A program made the translations under genes and the position numbers. From Pseudomonadales bacterium (GTDB lineage: Bacteria > Pseudomonadota > Gammaproteobacteria > Pseudomonadales > Azotimanducaceae): a stretch of DNA of 64,000 nt. The notes beneath the pieces were generated by a model. The model saw nothing but the letters and a program-made list of their open reading frames with translations, was not told the origin of the DNA and ran no database searches. The stretch spans positions 186,001 through 250,000 of the forward strand of contig JANQPF010000003.1 of the NCBI GenBank assembly GCA_028285415.1, in the 5' to 3' direction. Below, piece after piece: positions 26,631-38,204 of the stretch (position 1 is its first letter; every line of letters starts with the position of its first letter).

Positions 26631-27530
26631 CTACTGACGGTAGATGTTGAACTTACCCAGCTGAGGCGGTCGCTTGAAGCGCTTGTATTCCCACTGGTAT
26701 TGCTCGGGCGCGCGACGCACCACTTTTTCTATGGCGGCGTTGATGCTCGCCGCAGCCTCCTCGGGGGATACCCCGGACAGCGTTTCCTCCAGGGCTTCGA
26801 AACGCAAGGTGTAGTCGATCCCGGCGTCATGCAGCCTGCGTTCAACCGAACCCATAAGTACGGTTGCCTTGTTAGACTGCATCAGCCGATGCACAAGCGT
26901 CATCGTGAGCGCCGGCTGCCCGAAGAAGGGCGCGTAGACGCCGGCGTTGCGATCGGGCACCTGATCCGGCAGGACCGCAATGAGCTTGCCGTCGCGAATG
27001 GCGCGCAGCAGGCTGCGCATGCCGCCCGTATCAATCGGATACAGCTCTCCTTCGAAGCGCTGTCGAGCTTCGAGTATGACTGGGCCCGTACTGGCTACCT
27101 TGGGTGGGTCGTAGAGCGCTGCAAACTGATAGTGAGCGCCGAGGTACGCACATAGAAGCTCCCAGTTGCCGAAGTGCGGGACCAGTAACAACACACCTTT
27201 ACCCTGCGCGTATGCTTCGTCCGCCAGCCCCTTTCCTTCCACCTCCGTGATCTGTTCGAGCAGCTCTTTCTCCGGCCAATACGCCAGCTGAGCGAACTCG
27301 AAAAACAGAAGCGCCATGTGTATCAGGCTCGCACGGCACCGTGCCTTGAGCGCGTCCTCATCGAGATCGGGAAAACAGGTGGCCAGGTTCGTGCGCGTAA
27401 CCTGTGCAGTCTGACCGTTGCAAACGAGATTCAGCCGGGCGAACGTGTCCGCCAAGCGAAACGTCGATCGCGGGCTCAGCCGCGACGCAATCGAGAGCGT
27501 CCCTCGCAGCAGGCTGCCTATCAGCGCCAC
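26631..27530 (-). CDS. LpxL/HtrB-family lipid A acyltransferase
   Basis: It probably transfers a secondary acyl chain to lipid A at the inner membrane, as LpxL or LpxM does. The family H(x4)D/E catalytic motif is HFGNWE, within LLLVPHFGNWELLCAYLG. Substrate-site motifs include LIAVLPDQVPDRNAGVYAPFFG. I place the start at GTG 27530, which overlaps the tag stop (TAGTG) and has GGAG upstream; a TTG at 27551 would add seven residues. That gives 299 residues, normal for the family. Which acyl position it modifies cannot be told. Confidence 0.85.
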   Translation of the reverse strand: MALIGSLLRGTLSIASRLSPRSTFRLADTFARLNLVCNGQTAQVTRTNLATCFPDLDEDALKARCRASLIHMALLFFEFAQLAYWPEKELLEQITEVEGKGLADEAYAQGKGVLLLVPHFGNWELLCAYLGAHYQFAALYDPPKVASTGPVILEARQRFEGELYPIDTGGMRSLLRAIRDGKLIAVLPDQVPDRNAGVYAPFFGQPALTMTLVHRLMQSNKATVLMGSVERRLHDAGIDYTLRFEALEETLSGVSPEEAAASINAAIEKVVRRAPEQYQWEYKRFKRPPQLGKFNIYRQ

Positions 27531-28126
27531 TAAGCTCGCAGCTCCTGACAAGGTGCAAAACGGATACAGTCGGCAACATGGTCATTGACCATGCCCACGC
27601 TCTGCATGAACGCATAACAGATCGTCGGACCGACAAAGCGAAATCCGGCAGACTTGAGCGCTTTGGACATCAGCTTTGACTCGCCGGTCTCCGCCGGGAC
27701 TTCGGATCTCGACAAATAAACCGGAGCCTCGCGCGGCGCGAACGACCACAACCACTCCGCGAAGTCGCTACGTTCCCGAACCAGGCGTGCATTGTCGATC
27801 ATGGCGATGAGCTTCGCACGGTTGCGAATGAGGCCCGCATCGTCGAGCCAGCTTTCGAGCTCGCTTTGACCGGAGTCCGCCAGCCGTTCGATGTCAAATT
27901 CGAAAAACCGCTCGCGCATGTGCTCACGTTTACGCAGAACCGTGATCCAGGAGAGCCCCGCCTGCATCCCCTCCAGCACCAGCCGTTCGAAGAGCGCTTC
28001 ACGGTCGAAGACCGGCACGCCCCATTCGCTGTCGTGGTATTCGACGTAAATTGGATCGTCGCCACACCAGTCGCAGCGCGCCACCGCCAACTCCGCCGAT
28101 CCGTCAGGCTGTCGCAATTGCTTCAC
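27530..28126 (-). CDS. tag: DNA-3-methyladenine glycosylase I
   Basis: Tag excises 3-methyladenine from alkylated DNA. The 198-residue protein matches the family along its length. CDWCGDDPIYVEYHDSEWGVP at the N-terminus carries the first zinc ligands (Cys and the His of YHDSEW), GMQAGLSWITVLRKRE holds the catalytic region, and MVNDHVADCIRF supplies the other zinc ligands His and Cys. It is divergent from gmhB (98 bp) and overlaps the acyltransferase gene downstream. Confidence 0.96.
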   Translation of the reverse strand: MKQLRQPDGSAELAVARCDWCGDDPIYVEYHDSEWGVPVFDREALFERLVLEGMQAGLSWITVLRKREHMRERFFEFDIERLADSGQSELESWLDDAGLIRNRAKLIAMIDNARLVRERSDFAEWLWSFAPREAPVYLSRSEVPAETGESKLMSKALKSAGFRFVGPTICYAFMQSVGMVNDHVADCIRFAPCQELRA

Positions 28127-28224
28127 TTTTCCCGTAGATTGCCCGGCATTCTACTCACGCGCCCCGACAGGCGCATTCCCGCGGCGCACAATTTACGCCG
28201 CGCGCCAGGACGCTGGAAGGCAAA

Positions 28225-31259
<3,035 letters not shown>

Positions 31260-31294
31260 CTATTCGTTCCATATCCCTGTCGCTCGATGCCCGC

Positions 31295-32392
31295 TCAATC
31301 GGAGATTGGGTCAATACTGCCGTGTTTCACGTGAAACACGCGGATTGCATCCGTCTGGGCACGCACCGCCGCATCCAGCGGCGTCGTCGAGGTCGCCAGA
31401 ATCTGACAACCCAGCGCGACAAGCGTTGCGGTGAACTGACGCCAGTGGCCGGCGTCGAGTTCAGCACCGAAGTCATCGATCAGGAAGACGCTTTTCTGCT
31501 GTCGAACCGCGTAGAGGTGCTCCGCCTGAGCCAGCAATGCGGCGCTGGCAATCAGCTTAGCCTGACCTCTCGATACGATTTCTGCTGCTACTCTACCGCC
31601 GTTGACGAAGAGCAGGTCTGCCCGGTGAGGACCTCGATGTGTTACCCCGAATTTTACATCGCGCGAGAAAGAATCGCTCAACTTTTTCTCGATCTCCGCC
31701 GCTGACGCGAGCCCACCCCAGTCGAGCTCCAGGGCCACCTCGAGCTCCGGCGCCAGGCGCGCCAGCGCATCGGCAAATGCGGGCTGAAAGTTGTCGAGAT
31801 AGCGCTGACGCATGTCGCTCATGTCCGCGCTCAAACCGCACAGCTGCTCGAACCAGGGGTCCGTCTGAGGCGTTTCCGAGTCCAGCGCGGTTTTCAGCCA
31901 GGCGTTGCGTTGACTGAGCACCCGTCGATAGCGCCGGGAGACGTCCAGAAACTGAGGTTCCACGTGAAACAAACCCCAATCGAGAAAAGAGCGCCGGTCT
32001 GCCGGGCCGGCCAGAACGAGATCCGCCGCGCTGGGAAGCAGCACCTGTACCGGCAGCAGCCGCGCCGTCTCGGAGATGCGCCGCTCTTTTTCGCCGTCAA
32101 TACGCAGCGCCGTTTGGCCCGAACGATCTTTCGACATGGCGAGCGTATGACCGAACTCGCCCTCACCCTCGAGCCCCGCACGCAGGAGCAACCCGTCAGC
32201 TGCATGATCAATCAGCGTGGTCGCCCTGGCAGTACGAAAAGAACGGCCTCGCGCGAGCATGTACACCGCCTCCAGCAGCGCGGTTTTGCCCGCGCCGTTG
32301 TCGCCATGAAAGTAGTTGAGACCGGGTGACAGCGCCAGATCAGCGCCGCTGATATTGCGAAAGTGCGCTATGTGTAGAGTTCTGAGGTACAC
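31295..32392 (-). CDS. recF: DNA replication and repair protein RecF
   Basis: RecF is an SMC-like ATPase that helps load RecA at single-strand gaps. The 365 residues have Walker A GDNGAGKT (30-37), the signature region EIVSRGQAKLIASAALLAQ, and Walker B VFLIDDFGAELD near the C-terminus. Two ParB-binding parS sequences lie inside this gene and are read in the protein as Phe-His-Val (around residues 143 and 354). It lies 21 bp after dnaN and 59 bp before gyrB. Confidence 0.96.
   Translation of the reverse strand: MYLRTLHIAHFRNISGADLALSPGLNYFHGDNGAGKTALLEAVYMLARGRSFRTARATTLIDHAADGLLLRAGLEGEGEFGHTLAMSKDRSGQTALRIDGEKERRISETARLLPVQVLLPSAADLVLAGPADRRSFLDWGLFHVEPQFLDVSRRYRRVLSQRNAWLKTALDSETPQTDPWFEQLCGLSADMSDMRQRYLDNFQPAFADALARLAPELEVALELDWGGLASAAEIEKKLSDSFSRDVKFGVTHRGPHRADLLFVNGGRVAAEIVSRGQAKLIASAALLAQAEHLYAVRQQKSVFLIDDFGAELDAGHWRQFTATLVALGCQILATSTTPLDAAVRAQTDAIRVFHVKHGSIDPISD
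31323..31338. other. parS: parS centromere site (perfect palindrome)
   Basis: The sequence TGTTTCACGTGAAACA equals the widely conserved bacterial parS consensus and is a perfect 16-bp palindrome. It lies in the 3' end of recF, about 4 kb from the origin and 11 kb from parAB, a usual location for ParB nucleation sites. Confidence 0.93.
31956..31971. other. parS: Second parS site (one mismatch)
   Basis: GGTTCCACGTGAAACA differs from the consensus TGTTnCACGTGAAACA only at its first base. It lies 633 bp from the perfect site, also inside recF. Two close sites fit a ParB nucleation cluster. Confidence 0.82.
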
Positions 32393-32413
32393 CGCAACGC
32401 GTACCTGGCGGCA

Positions 32414-33517
32414 TCAGAGCCGCATGGGCATGACAACGTAGACAGAGGACTCGTCACCAATTCCCTCAATCAGGGCAGAGCTGTTGGCATCCGAAACGCT
32501 GAGGCGAACGCTCTCGGTATCGAGCACACCGAGCACATCGAGCAGATAGCTCACATTGAAGCCAATTTCCAGATCGCCGCCGTTGAAGTCTACCGCCACG
32601 GTCTCTTCGGCCTCTTCCTGCTCGGGGTTGTTGGCTTGAATGGTCAGCTGCTCGTCCACCAGGGTCAAACGCACCCCTCGGTACTTCTCGTTGGAGAGAA
32701 TCGAGGCGCGTTGAAACGCCTGCCGCAGGGTTTCGCGATCACCTTCGAGGGCTCGGGATCCATCCGCCGGGACCACCTTCTCGTAGTCCGGAAACTGACC
32801 GTCAACCAGCTTGGTGGTCATGGTGAACGGACCCGCCTGAGCGGTGAGGTGATTGCCGCCGAGGTGCAACGCTACGGTTTCAGATTCACCATCGAGCAGC
32901 CGTGCGAGCTCCAGAACACCCTTGCGTGGCACGATGGACTGGAATTTGGCTGCTACTCCCGGGTTGCTGCAATCTACCGTGCTCATGGCCAGACGATGCC
33001 CGTCCGTCGCCACCGCCCGGAGGTGATCCGACGTGACTTCCAGCAACATCCCGTTGAGAAAGTAGCGGACATCCTGCTGTGCCATCGCAAATGACACGGC
33101 ATCGATCAGTGCGCGCAGGTCCGACTGGGGTACTTCCAGCGCCACATCCGCCTCCCCACCCGGTACCTTGGGGAAATCCGCTGCCGGCAGCGTTGCCAGA
33201 CTGAAGCGGCTGCGGCCCGAGCGGACCACCGCCCGATCACCCTCGACCCCGACCGTCACTTCCGCACCGTCGCCAAGCGACCGCCAGATGTCGGCGAGTT
33301 TGCGCGCCGGCAGGGTGGCTTCGCCGGTCTGTTCCACCAGCGCGTCACATTCGGCCACCAGCTCCACCTCGAGGTCGGTGCCGGTTATCTCAAGACGATT
33401 GTCGGTTGCCTTGATTAACAAGTTCGCCAACACAGGAAGCGTTTGCCGACGCTCGACGACACCGGTCACCAGTTGCAGGGGGCGGAGCAGTTGCTCCCGC
33501 GGAAGGGTAAATTTCAT
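32414..33517 (-). CDS. dnaN: DNA polymerase III sliding clamp, beta subunit
   Basis: This ring-shaped processivity clamp tethers DNA polymerases to the template. The 367 residues match the three-domain clamp, beginning MKFTLPREQLLRPLQLVTGVVERRQTLPVLANLLI and ending VYVVMPMRL, which is the conserved C-terminal cleft that binds polymerase and other partners. It follows dnaA by only 4 bp, so the two are co-transcribed, as in most bacteria. Confidence 0.98.
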   Translation of the reverse strand: MKFTLPREQLLRPLQLVTGVVERRQTLPVLANLLIKATDNRLEITGTDLEVELVAECDALVEQTGEATLPARKLADIWRSLGDGAEVTVGVEGDRAVVRSGRSRFSLATLPAADFPKVPGGEADVALEVPQSDLRALIDAVSFAMAQQDVRYFLNGMLLEVTSDHLRAVATDGHRLAMSTVDCSNPGVAAKFQSIVPRKGVLELARLLDGESETVALHLGGNHLTAQAGPFTMTTKLVDGQFPDYEKVVPADGSRALEGDRETLRQAFQRASILSNEKYRGVRLTLVDEQLTIQANNPEQEEAEETVAVDFNGGDLEIGFNVSYLLDVLGVLDTESVRLSVSDANSSALIEGIGDESSVYVVMPMRL

Positions 33518-33521
33518 TGCA

Positions 33522-34838
33522 CTAGCCTGATAGCAATCGCGTCAGATTCTTGTGGTCCTCAGCAAGGTCCGCGCTGGATTCACGTAGTTCTGCAATCTTA
33601 CGACATGCGTGCAGCACCGTCGTGTGGTCTCTGCCACCAAATGCATCGCCGATTTCCGGCAACGAATGGTTGGTCAGCTCTTTAGCAAGCGCCATGGCCA
33701 CCTGGCGGGGGCGGGCAATGGTCCGATTGCGCCGCTTCGACAGGAGATCACCAATCTTGATGTTGTAATACTCGGCAACGGTACGCTGAATGTTATCGAT
33801 GGAAATCTGCCGGTCCTGGATCGCGAAGAGATCCCGGAGCGCCCGTTTGACCTGATCGACGCTGATTCGCGCACCGGTGAACCGCGCGTTCGCAATGACT
33901 CTGCGCAGCGCCCCTTCGAGCTCACGGACGTTGGAGCGGATCCGCTCAGCAATGAAAAACGCAACGGCCGGATCGAGATCCACCTCTTCCGCTTCGGCCT
34001 TTTTCATCAGAATGGCCACCCGCGTTTCGAGCTCCGGTGGCTCAACTTCGACCGTCAAACCCCAGACGAAGCGCGACTTCAGCCGCTCTTCCAGGCCGTC
34101 GATCTCGCGCGGATAACGATCGCAGGTCAGCACCATCTGATGGCCACGCTCGAGAAGCGCGTTGAAGACGTGGAAAAACTCTTCCTGCGAGCGCAGCTTC
34201 TTCGCAAAAAACTGAATGTCGTCGATCAAGAGGGCATCCACCGAGCGATAGTACTGCATGAAATCCTGCATGGTGCCCTGCTGCAGGGCCTTCACCATAT
34301 CCTGCACAAACCGCTGGGAGTGCAGATAGACCACTCTCGAGTCCGGCTTGCGCTTGAGGATTTCGTTGCCCACGGCCTGCATCAGGTGGGTCTTGCCCAA
34401 TCCCACACCACCGTATAACAACAGCGGGTTGTAAGAATTCCCAGAGTTGTTGGCCACCTGCAGCGCGGCCGCCTTCGCCAGCTCGTTCGATTTACCTTCG
34501 ACGAACGTGTCGAAGTTGAACTCGCTGTTCAGATTATGTGTCTGCCGGGACTGACCGTTGAACGCGTCCGCCCTGAGCGGCTGCGCCGCGGCGTTGTCGC
34601 CGACGCTCAGAAGAATTTCCATCTCCTCGTCGGTGCCGTTCGCCTGCGCTATGAGATCGGAGATGCGTTGCAGGTACGTCAGACGCACCTGCTCCTCGAC
34701 ATAAATGTTCGGTGCAAAGAGTGCTACCGAACCATCTTCCACGCGTACCTGCAGTGGCTTGATGTAGGTTTCAAATTGTTCGTCAGAGACTTCGTCTGCC
34801 AGTCTGCCTAAGCATTGTTGCCAAATGCTGTGTCCCAC
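33522..34838 (-). CDS. dnaA: Chromosomal replication initiator DnaA
   Basis: DnaA binds DnaA boxes at oriC and opens the duplex. The 438 residues comprise domain I ([26 protein letters not shown]), a linker, and the AAA+ domain with Walker A GGVGLGKT (143-150) and Walker [13 protein letters not shown]-terminal helix-turn-helix follows, with the DNA-recognition signature [15 protein letters not shown]. The GTG start at 34838 is fixed because a TAA stop lies immediately before it in frame. The gene reads away from the origin region next to it. Confidence 0.98.
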   Translation of the reverse strand: MGHSIWQQCLGRLADEVSDEQFETYIKPLQVRVEDGSVALFAPNIYVEEQVRLTYLQRISDLIAQANGTDEEMEILLSVGDNAAAQPLRADAFNGQSRQTHNLNSEFNFDTFVEGKSNELAKAAALQVANNSGNSYNPLLLYGGVGLGKTHLMQAVGNEILKRKPDSRVVYLHSQRFVQDMVKALQQGTMQDFMQYYRSVDALLIDDIQFFAKKLRSQEEFFHVFNALLERGHQMVLTCDRYPREIDGLEERLKSRFVWGLTVEVEPPELETRVAILMKKAEAEEVDLDPAVAFFIAERIRSNVRELEGALRRVIANARFTGARISVDQVKRALRDLFAIQDRQISIDNIQRTVAEYYNIKIGDLLSKRRNRTIARPRQVAMALAKELTNHSLPEIGDAFGGRDHTTVLHACRKIAELRESSADLAEDHKNLTRLLSG

Positions 34839-35013
34839 TTAGATTGCCCCCACTACACCAGGCTTCGGCCTGTCCTGTGCTGCCACACCTGGTGCATGCT
34901 GTCTTCGTTTTAATTGTGTTTGTTCCAAGCGCCCCTTCCTTCAGCTGAGGCGTGGCGGTCTTTCCTGCGGTATGCGATCAACCGGACCACCCCTGAGTTC
35001 TCGCTCAGAACGA

Positions 35014-35019
35014 TTTATA
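35014..35019 (-). promoter_or_regulatory. Possible -10 element for dnaA
   Basis: On the minus strand this reads TATAAA, about 176 bp before the dnaA GTG. No good -35 hexamer lies at the right distance, so the assignment is weak. Confidence 0.25.
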
Positions 35020-35314
35020 CCTGTTTTAGTTTTGGACCGGGGTATCATGCCGTTAAGCCCAATGCACCGTCGCGACCAATCGTCGGAGACAAAACATCCT
35101 CCCGGAATGGGTTGACAAGTGTGCCAACGGGGTGAATGAGTGTCGCTACGGAACGGGCTCATTTAAGCTCAAGCTCAATCAAATAGCTACGCGTTGCTCA
35201 AAAAAATCACAGTTTTTTTACGAAGATAAGCAAATTCAAAAACTTACGCTACGCTTCCAGAAAAGCGGCGCAAACGCGCCGATCAGGCGTGTGTGCGCAA
35301 GATTTTGGAGAACC

Positions 35315-35323
35315 TGTGGATAA
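35315..35323 (-). other. DnaA box (exact consensus)
   Basis: TGTGGATAA is the reverse complement of TTATCCACA, the high-affinity DnaA box. It is the clearest DnaA-binding site in the origin region. Confidence 0.88.
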
Positions 35324-35359
35324 CTCGCGGACAGCTTTTCACTCACATTTTACCCGGCC

Positions 35360-35368
35360 TTTTACACC
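35360..35368 (+). other. DnaA box-like site
   Basis: TTTTACACC matches the relaxed consensus TTWTNCACA except at the last base, 37 bp from the exact box. Confidence 0.5.
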
Positions 35369-35382
35369 AGGCTGACCACCAG

Positions 35383-35391
35383 ATTTCCACA
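35383..35391 (+). other. DnaA box-like site
   Basis: ATTTCCACA matches TTWTNCACA except at the first base. It lies between the exact box and the A+T-rich segment. Confidence 0.5.
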
Positions 35392-35506
35392 ACGATTGGC
35401 GGTCGATAACCCGTTGACCGGAGAGCAATATTCGCACTTACCAACAGGCGATCGGCGCCTTAACAAACAACAATCACAAATTCTTAAAATATATATTTCT
35501 TACTAT

Positions 35507-35535
35507 TTGACAGGCTGCGGAGCTGTCCATAGAAT
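35507..35535 (+). promoter_or_regulatory. Strong sigma70 promoter for rpmH-rnpA-yidD-yidC
   Basis: A perfect -35 TTGACA (35507-35512), the ideal 17-bp spacer and TAGAAT (35530-35535, one mismatch) precede rpmH by 70 bp. An A+T-rich run just upstream could act as an UP element. This is the best promoter match in the window. Confidence 0.85.
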
Positions 35536-35605
35536 CGCGCACCCTTTCCATCGGAAGCAGAGTCAGGCAGCCGCATGACGGCGCAGGCTACTACGGATAC
35601 AGAAC

Positions 35606-35740
35606 ATGAAGCGAACTTTCCAACCGAGTAATTTAAAGAGAAAACGCACGCATGGCTTCCGCGCACGTATGGCGACCAAAGGCGGACGTAAAGTCCTGGC
35701 CGCGCGTCGTGCCAAAGGCCGTAAGCGCCTGGCGGTTTAA
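35606..35740 (+). CDS. rpmH: 50S ribosomal protein L34
   Basis: This 44-residue, very basic ribosomal protein of the large subunit has the canonical start [20 protein letters not shown] and end [11 protein letters not shown]. Nearly every residue matches the family. It follows the strong promoter at 35507-35535 and lies 39 bp upstream of rnpA, the near-universal rpmH-rnpA arrangement. Confidence 0.99.
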   Translation: MKRTFQPSNLKRKRTHGFRARMATKGGRKVLAARRAKGRKRLAV

Positions 35741-35779
35741 TCCGCTTCCACGTTCAGTGGATGCCTGAGCATCCAGCCG

Positions 35780-36127
35780 GTGGACGTGTTTACATTCCCC
35801 AAGACCGCGCGTCTGCTCAAAGCCGCGGACTACACCAACGTATTTCGCCAGCCCGACATAAATCTCTCTGCCGGGCCATTACGAATCCGTGCCAGAAAGA
35901 ATAGAATGCGCCACGCCCGGCTGGGCCTGGTTGTCACCAAACGCGGCACGCCCCGGGCACACGATCGTAATCGGATCAAACGACTCGTTCGCGAGGCGTT
36001 CCGTCATCAGGCGCCGCGGTTACCGGCCGTCGACGTTGTGGTGCAGGTCTTCGGCGAGATGGACGAAGATCGACTGCGGGATACGCTCTCGAATCAATTC
36101 GGCCGCATCGCAGACGAGCTTGGCTGA
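35780..36127 (+). CDS. rnpA: Ribonuclease P protein component
   Basis: RnpA is the protein cofactor of RNase P, which matures the 5' ends of tRNAs. The family RNR signature is present in HDRNRIKRLVREAFR, after the aromatic opening FPKTARLLKAADYTNVF. It has 115 residues from a GTG at 35780; a second GTG two codons later (35786) would serve equally well, since neither has a strong ribosome-binding site. The gene sits between rpmH and yidD. Confidence 0.95.
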   Translation: MDVFTFPKTARLLKAADYTNVFRQPDINLSAGPLRIRARKNRMRHARLGLVVTKRGTPRAHDRNRIKRLVREAFRHQAPRLPAVDVVVQVFGEMDEDRLRDTLSNQFGRIADELG

Positions 36128-36165
36128 GCGGCGCGGGGATGAGTGCAACGTAATGGACAGAGATA

Positions 36166-36477
36166 ATGCAGACTTCTGACACGGTCCCGCAGCGTCCAGC
36201 GGCGAAAGACGGGCGGATTGGCGTACGCCTGGCGCTCATGCTGATCCGCGGCTATCAGCTCGTGTTGAGCCCCTGGATCGGACGCCAGTGTCGGTTCTAT
36301 CCCACCTGCTCCCACTACGCGGCGGATGCCATTCACACCCACGGTCTCCTGACCGGCGGCTGGCTCACGCTCAAGCGGATCGGCAAATGTCACCCTTTTC
36401 ACCCCGGCGGCGTGGATCTGGTGCCTGGTAAGGCATCGGGAAGCTGTGCGGACCACAGATCTGAACAGGACCTTTGA
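36166..36477 (+). CDS. yidD: Membrane protein insertion efficiency factor YidD
   Basis: This small amphipathic protein is associated with YidC-dependent membrane insertion. The 103 residues contain the family core [31 protein letters not shown], with conserved cysteines, and [13 protein letters not shown]. The ATG at 36166 gives about 20 residues ahead of the usual start, so an internal start is possible. Its TGA overlaps the yidC ATG by one base (TGATG), which implies translational coupling. Confidence 0.94.
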   Translation: MQTSDTVPQRPAAKDGRIGVRLALMLIRGYQLVLSPWIGRQCRFYPTCSHYAADAIHTHGLLTGGWLTLKRIGKCHPFHPGGVDLVPGKASGSCADHRSEQDL

Positions 36478-38198
36478 TGTTACCCCCGGAAATTCAACGC
36501 ATCGTGTTATTGGTCGCGCTGGCTGCCACCGGCTATTTGATGATCCTCGCCTGGACCGAGGACATGGAAAACGCCAAGGCGCCGGTGACGTATGAGGAAG
36601 CGCCGGCTGTCACACCGGACAACGGCGTCGCCGCTGGCTCCGACGTCCCGACGATGACGGAGGAAACAGCCTCCTCGAGTGACGTCCCGGATGCCAGTCT
36701 GATTGCCGGTGAGGCAGAGGCGCAGGCAGTGACCGCAGCGCCTGCGGAGGCAAACGCAGCGCGTCTCATCGAGGTCATCACCCCGTCGTTGCGCCTCTGG
36801 ATCAATCCGGTGGGCGGTGACATCGAGCGCGTGCAGTTGCCGCAATATCCGGTAGAACTGGACCAGCCCGATTTGCCGTTCCAGCTGCTCGAGCGGTCGT
36901 CGCGGCATACCTACATCGCACAGAGCGGTCTGCTGGGTCGGGAGCACTTTGACAGTCGCGGGCGACCGACCTATGCGACGACGGACTACGAGGTGAGGCT
37001 GACCGAAGGACAAACCCGCGAGGTGGTGCTCACGGCCGATATCGGCGGCGCGTTGGTACGAAAAGTGTTCGTCTTCCGTGCCGACGATTACCTCGTTGAT
37101 CTCCGCTTTGAGGTGGAAAACCAGTCGACGAGCCCCATGCGCGGTGCGCTTTATGCGCAGATCAAGCGAGACGACAAACCGCCCCGGAACGTCGATACAT
37201 TTGCGCTGGCACCGCAGCCGTACCTCGGTGCCGCCTTCACCACGCCCGAAGAGCGATATCGCAAGATCGACTTCGAAGACGTTGACGACGACGGCGACTT
37301 TGAGGAATCGGGTCCGGGCGGCTGGGTCGCGTTTCTGCAGCACTATTTCCTTTCCGCCTGGGTTGCAGACCAGGACGAGACCAATAACTTCTTTGCCAAG
37401 CGCAATCGCGATGGCACGTACATGTTTGGCTTCACCGGGCCGTCGAAAACCGTAGCCCCGGGTGCAACCGAACAATGGAACGCGCAGTTTTATGCCGGTC
37501 CGAAGGACCAGAAACGTCTGGAGACCATTGCCGAAAACCTCAACCTGACCGTGGACTACGGATTCCTCTGGTGGGTCGCAGTGCCGCTCTTTTATCTGCT
37601 CGACTGGCTGTATGGGCTGGTAGGCAACTGGGGGGTTGCCATCATTCTGCTCACCGTCGTGGTCAAGGTGCTCCTGTATCCGCTGTCTGCCGCGGGCTAT
37701 AAGTCCATGGCCAATATGCGCCGCGTCGCACCTGCAATGAAAAAGTTGCAGGAAAGATACGGCAACGATCGCGAAAAGCTCAGCAAAGAAATGATGGCGC
37801 TCTACAAGAAGGAGGGGGCGAATCCTCTGGGTGGGTGTCTGCCGATGCTCCTGCCGATGCCAATCTTCATTGCGCTCTACTGGGTGCTCTTCGAATCGGT
37901 TGAGCTCCGCCAGGCGCCGTTTTTTCTCTGGATCGAGGATCTGGCGGTCATGGATCCGTTTTTCATTCTGCCGCTCCTCATGGGTGCGAGCATGTACTGG
38001 ATGCAGACGCTCAATCCGCAGGTCGGTGATCCCATGCAGGTCCGCATGATGAAGATGATGCCCATCATGTTCACGGTGTTGTTCCTCTTCTTCCCGGCCG
38101 GTCTCGTGCTCTACTGGCTCGTCAACAACGTGCTGTCGATTGCGCAGCAGCAGTACGTCTACCGGCAGGCGGAAAAGGCCCAGGCGGCCAAAGCGTAA
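36477..38198 (+). CDS. yidC: Membrane protein insertase YidC
   Basis: YidC inserts and folds inner-membrane proteins with or without SecYEG. The 573-residue protein has the gram-negative form: an N-terminal helix (about 6-26), a low-complexity Ala/Glu-rich linker, a large periplasmic beta-domain, and then the conserved five-helix core. Landmarks in the core are WWVAVPLFYLLDWLYGLVGNWGVAII, the cytoplasmic coiled hairpin and GCLPMLLPMPIFIALYWVLF. The ATG at 36477 overlaps the yidD stop. It helps insert F0 subunits such as AtpE, encoded 7 kb downstream. Confidence 0.97.
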   Translation: MLPPEIQRIVLLVALAATGYLMILAWTEDMENAKAPVTYEEAPAVTPDNGVAAGSDVPTMTEETASSSDVPDASLIAGEAEAQAVTAAPAEANAARLIEVITPSLRLWINPVGGDIERVQLPQYPVELDQPDLPFQLLERSSRHTYIAQSGLLGREHFDSRGRPTYATTDYEVRLTEGQTREVVLTADIGGALVRKVFVFRADDYLVDLRFEVENQSTSPMRGALYAQIKRDDKPPRNVDTFALAPQPYLGAAFTTPEERYRKIDFEDVDDDGDFEESGPGGWVAFLQHYFLSAWVADQDETNNFFAKRNRDGTYMFGFTGPSKTVAPGATEQWNAQFYAGPKDQKRLETIAENLNLTVDYGFLWWVAVPLFYLLDWLYGLVGNWGVAIILLTVVVKVLLYPLSAAGYKSMANMRRVAPAMKKLQERYGNDREKLSKEMMALYKKEGANPLGGCLPMLLPMPIFIALYWVLFESVELRQAPFFLWIEDLAVMDPFFILPLLMGASMYWMQTLNPQVGDPMQVRMMKMMPIMFTVLFLFFPAGLVLYWLVNNVLSIAQQQYVYRQAEKAQAAKA

Positions 38199-38204
38199 CG
38201 TGCG

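Larger units (their letters stand above)
34839..35605. other. oriC: Probable chromosomal origin of replication (oriC)
   Basis: This 767-bp gene-free region lies between dnaA and rpmH, the usual gammaproteobacterial origin site. It has one exact DnaA box (TGTGGATAA, 35315-35323) and two one-mismatch boxes close by (35360-35368, 35383-35391). A strongly A+T-rich stretch follows at 35461-35512, suited to unwinding. A second A+T-rich stretch lies at about 35200-35245. GATC sites are few (three seen). The rpmH promoter overlaps the right-hand A+T-rich part. Short reading frames here look like chance. Confidence 0.85.

Noticed and set aside
35112-35117. Perfect TTGACA in the origin region
   Set aside because: At a 17-bp spacing the next hexamer is AATGAG, which is not a credible -10, and no gene follows directly.
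34914-35323. Short open frames in the dnaA-rpmH gap
   Set aside because: They lack ribosome-binding sites and recognisable protein features and overlap the origin elements.
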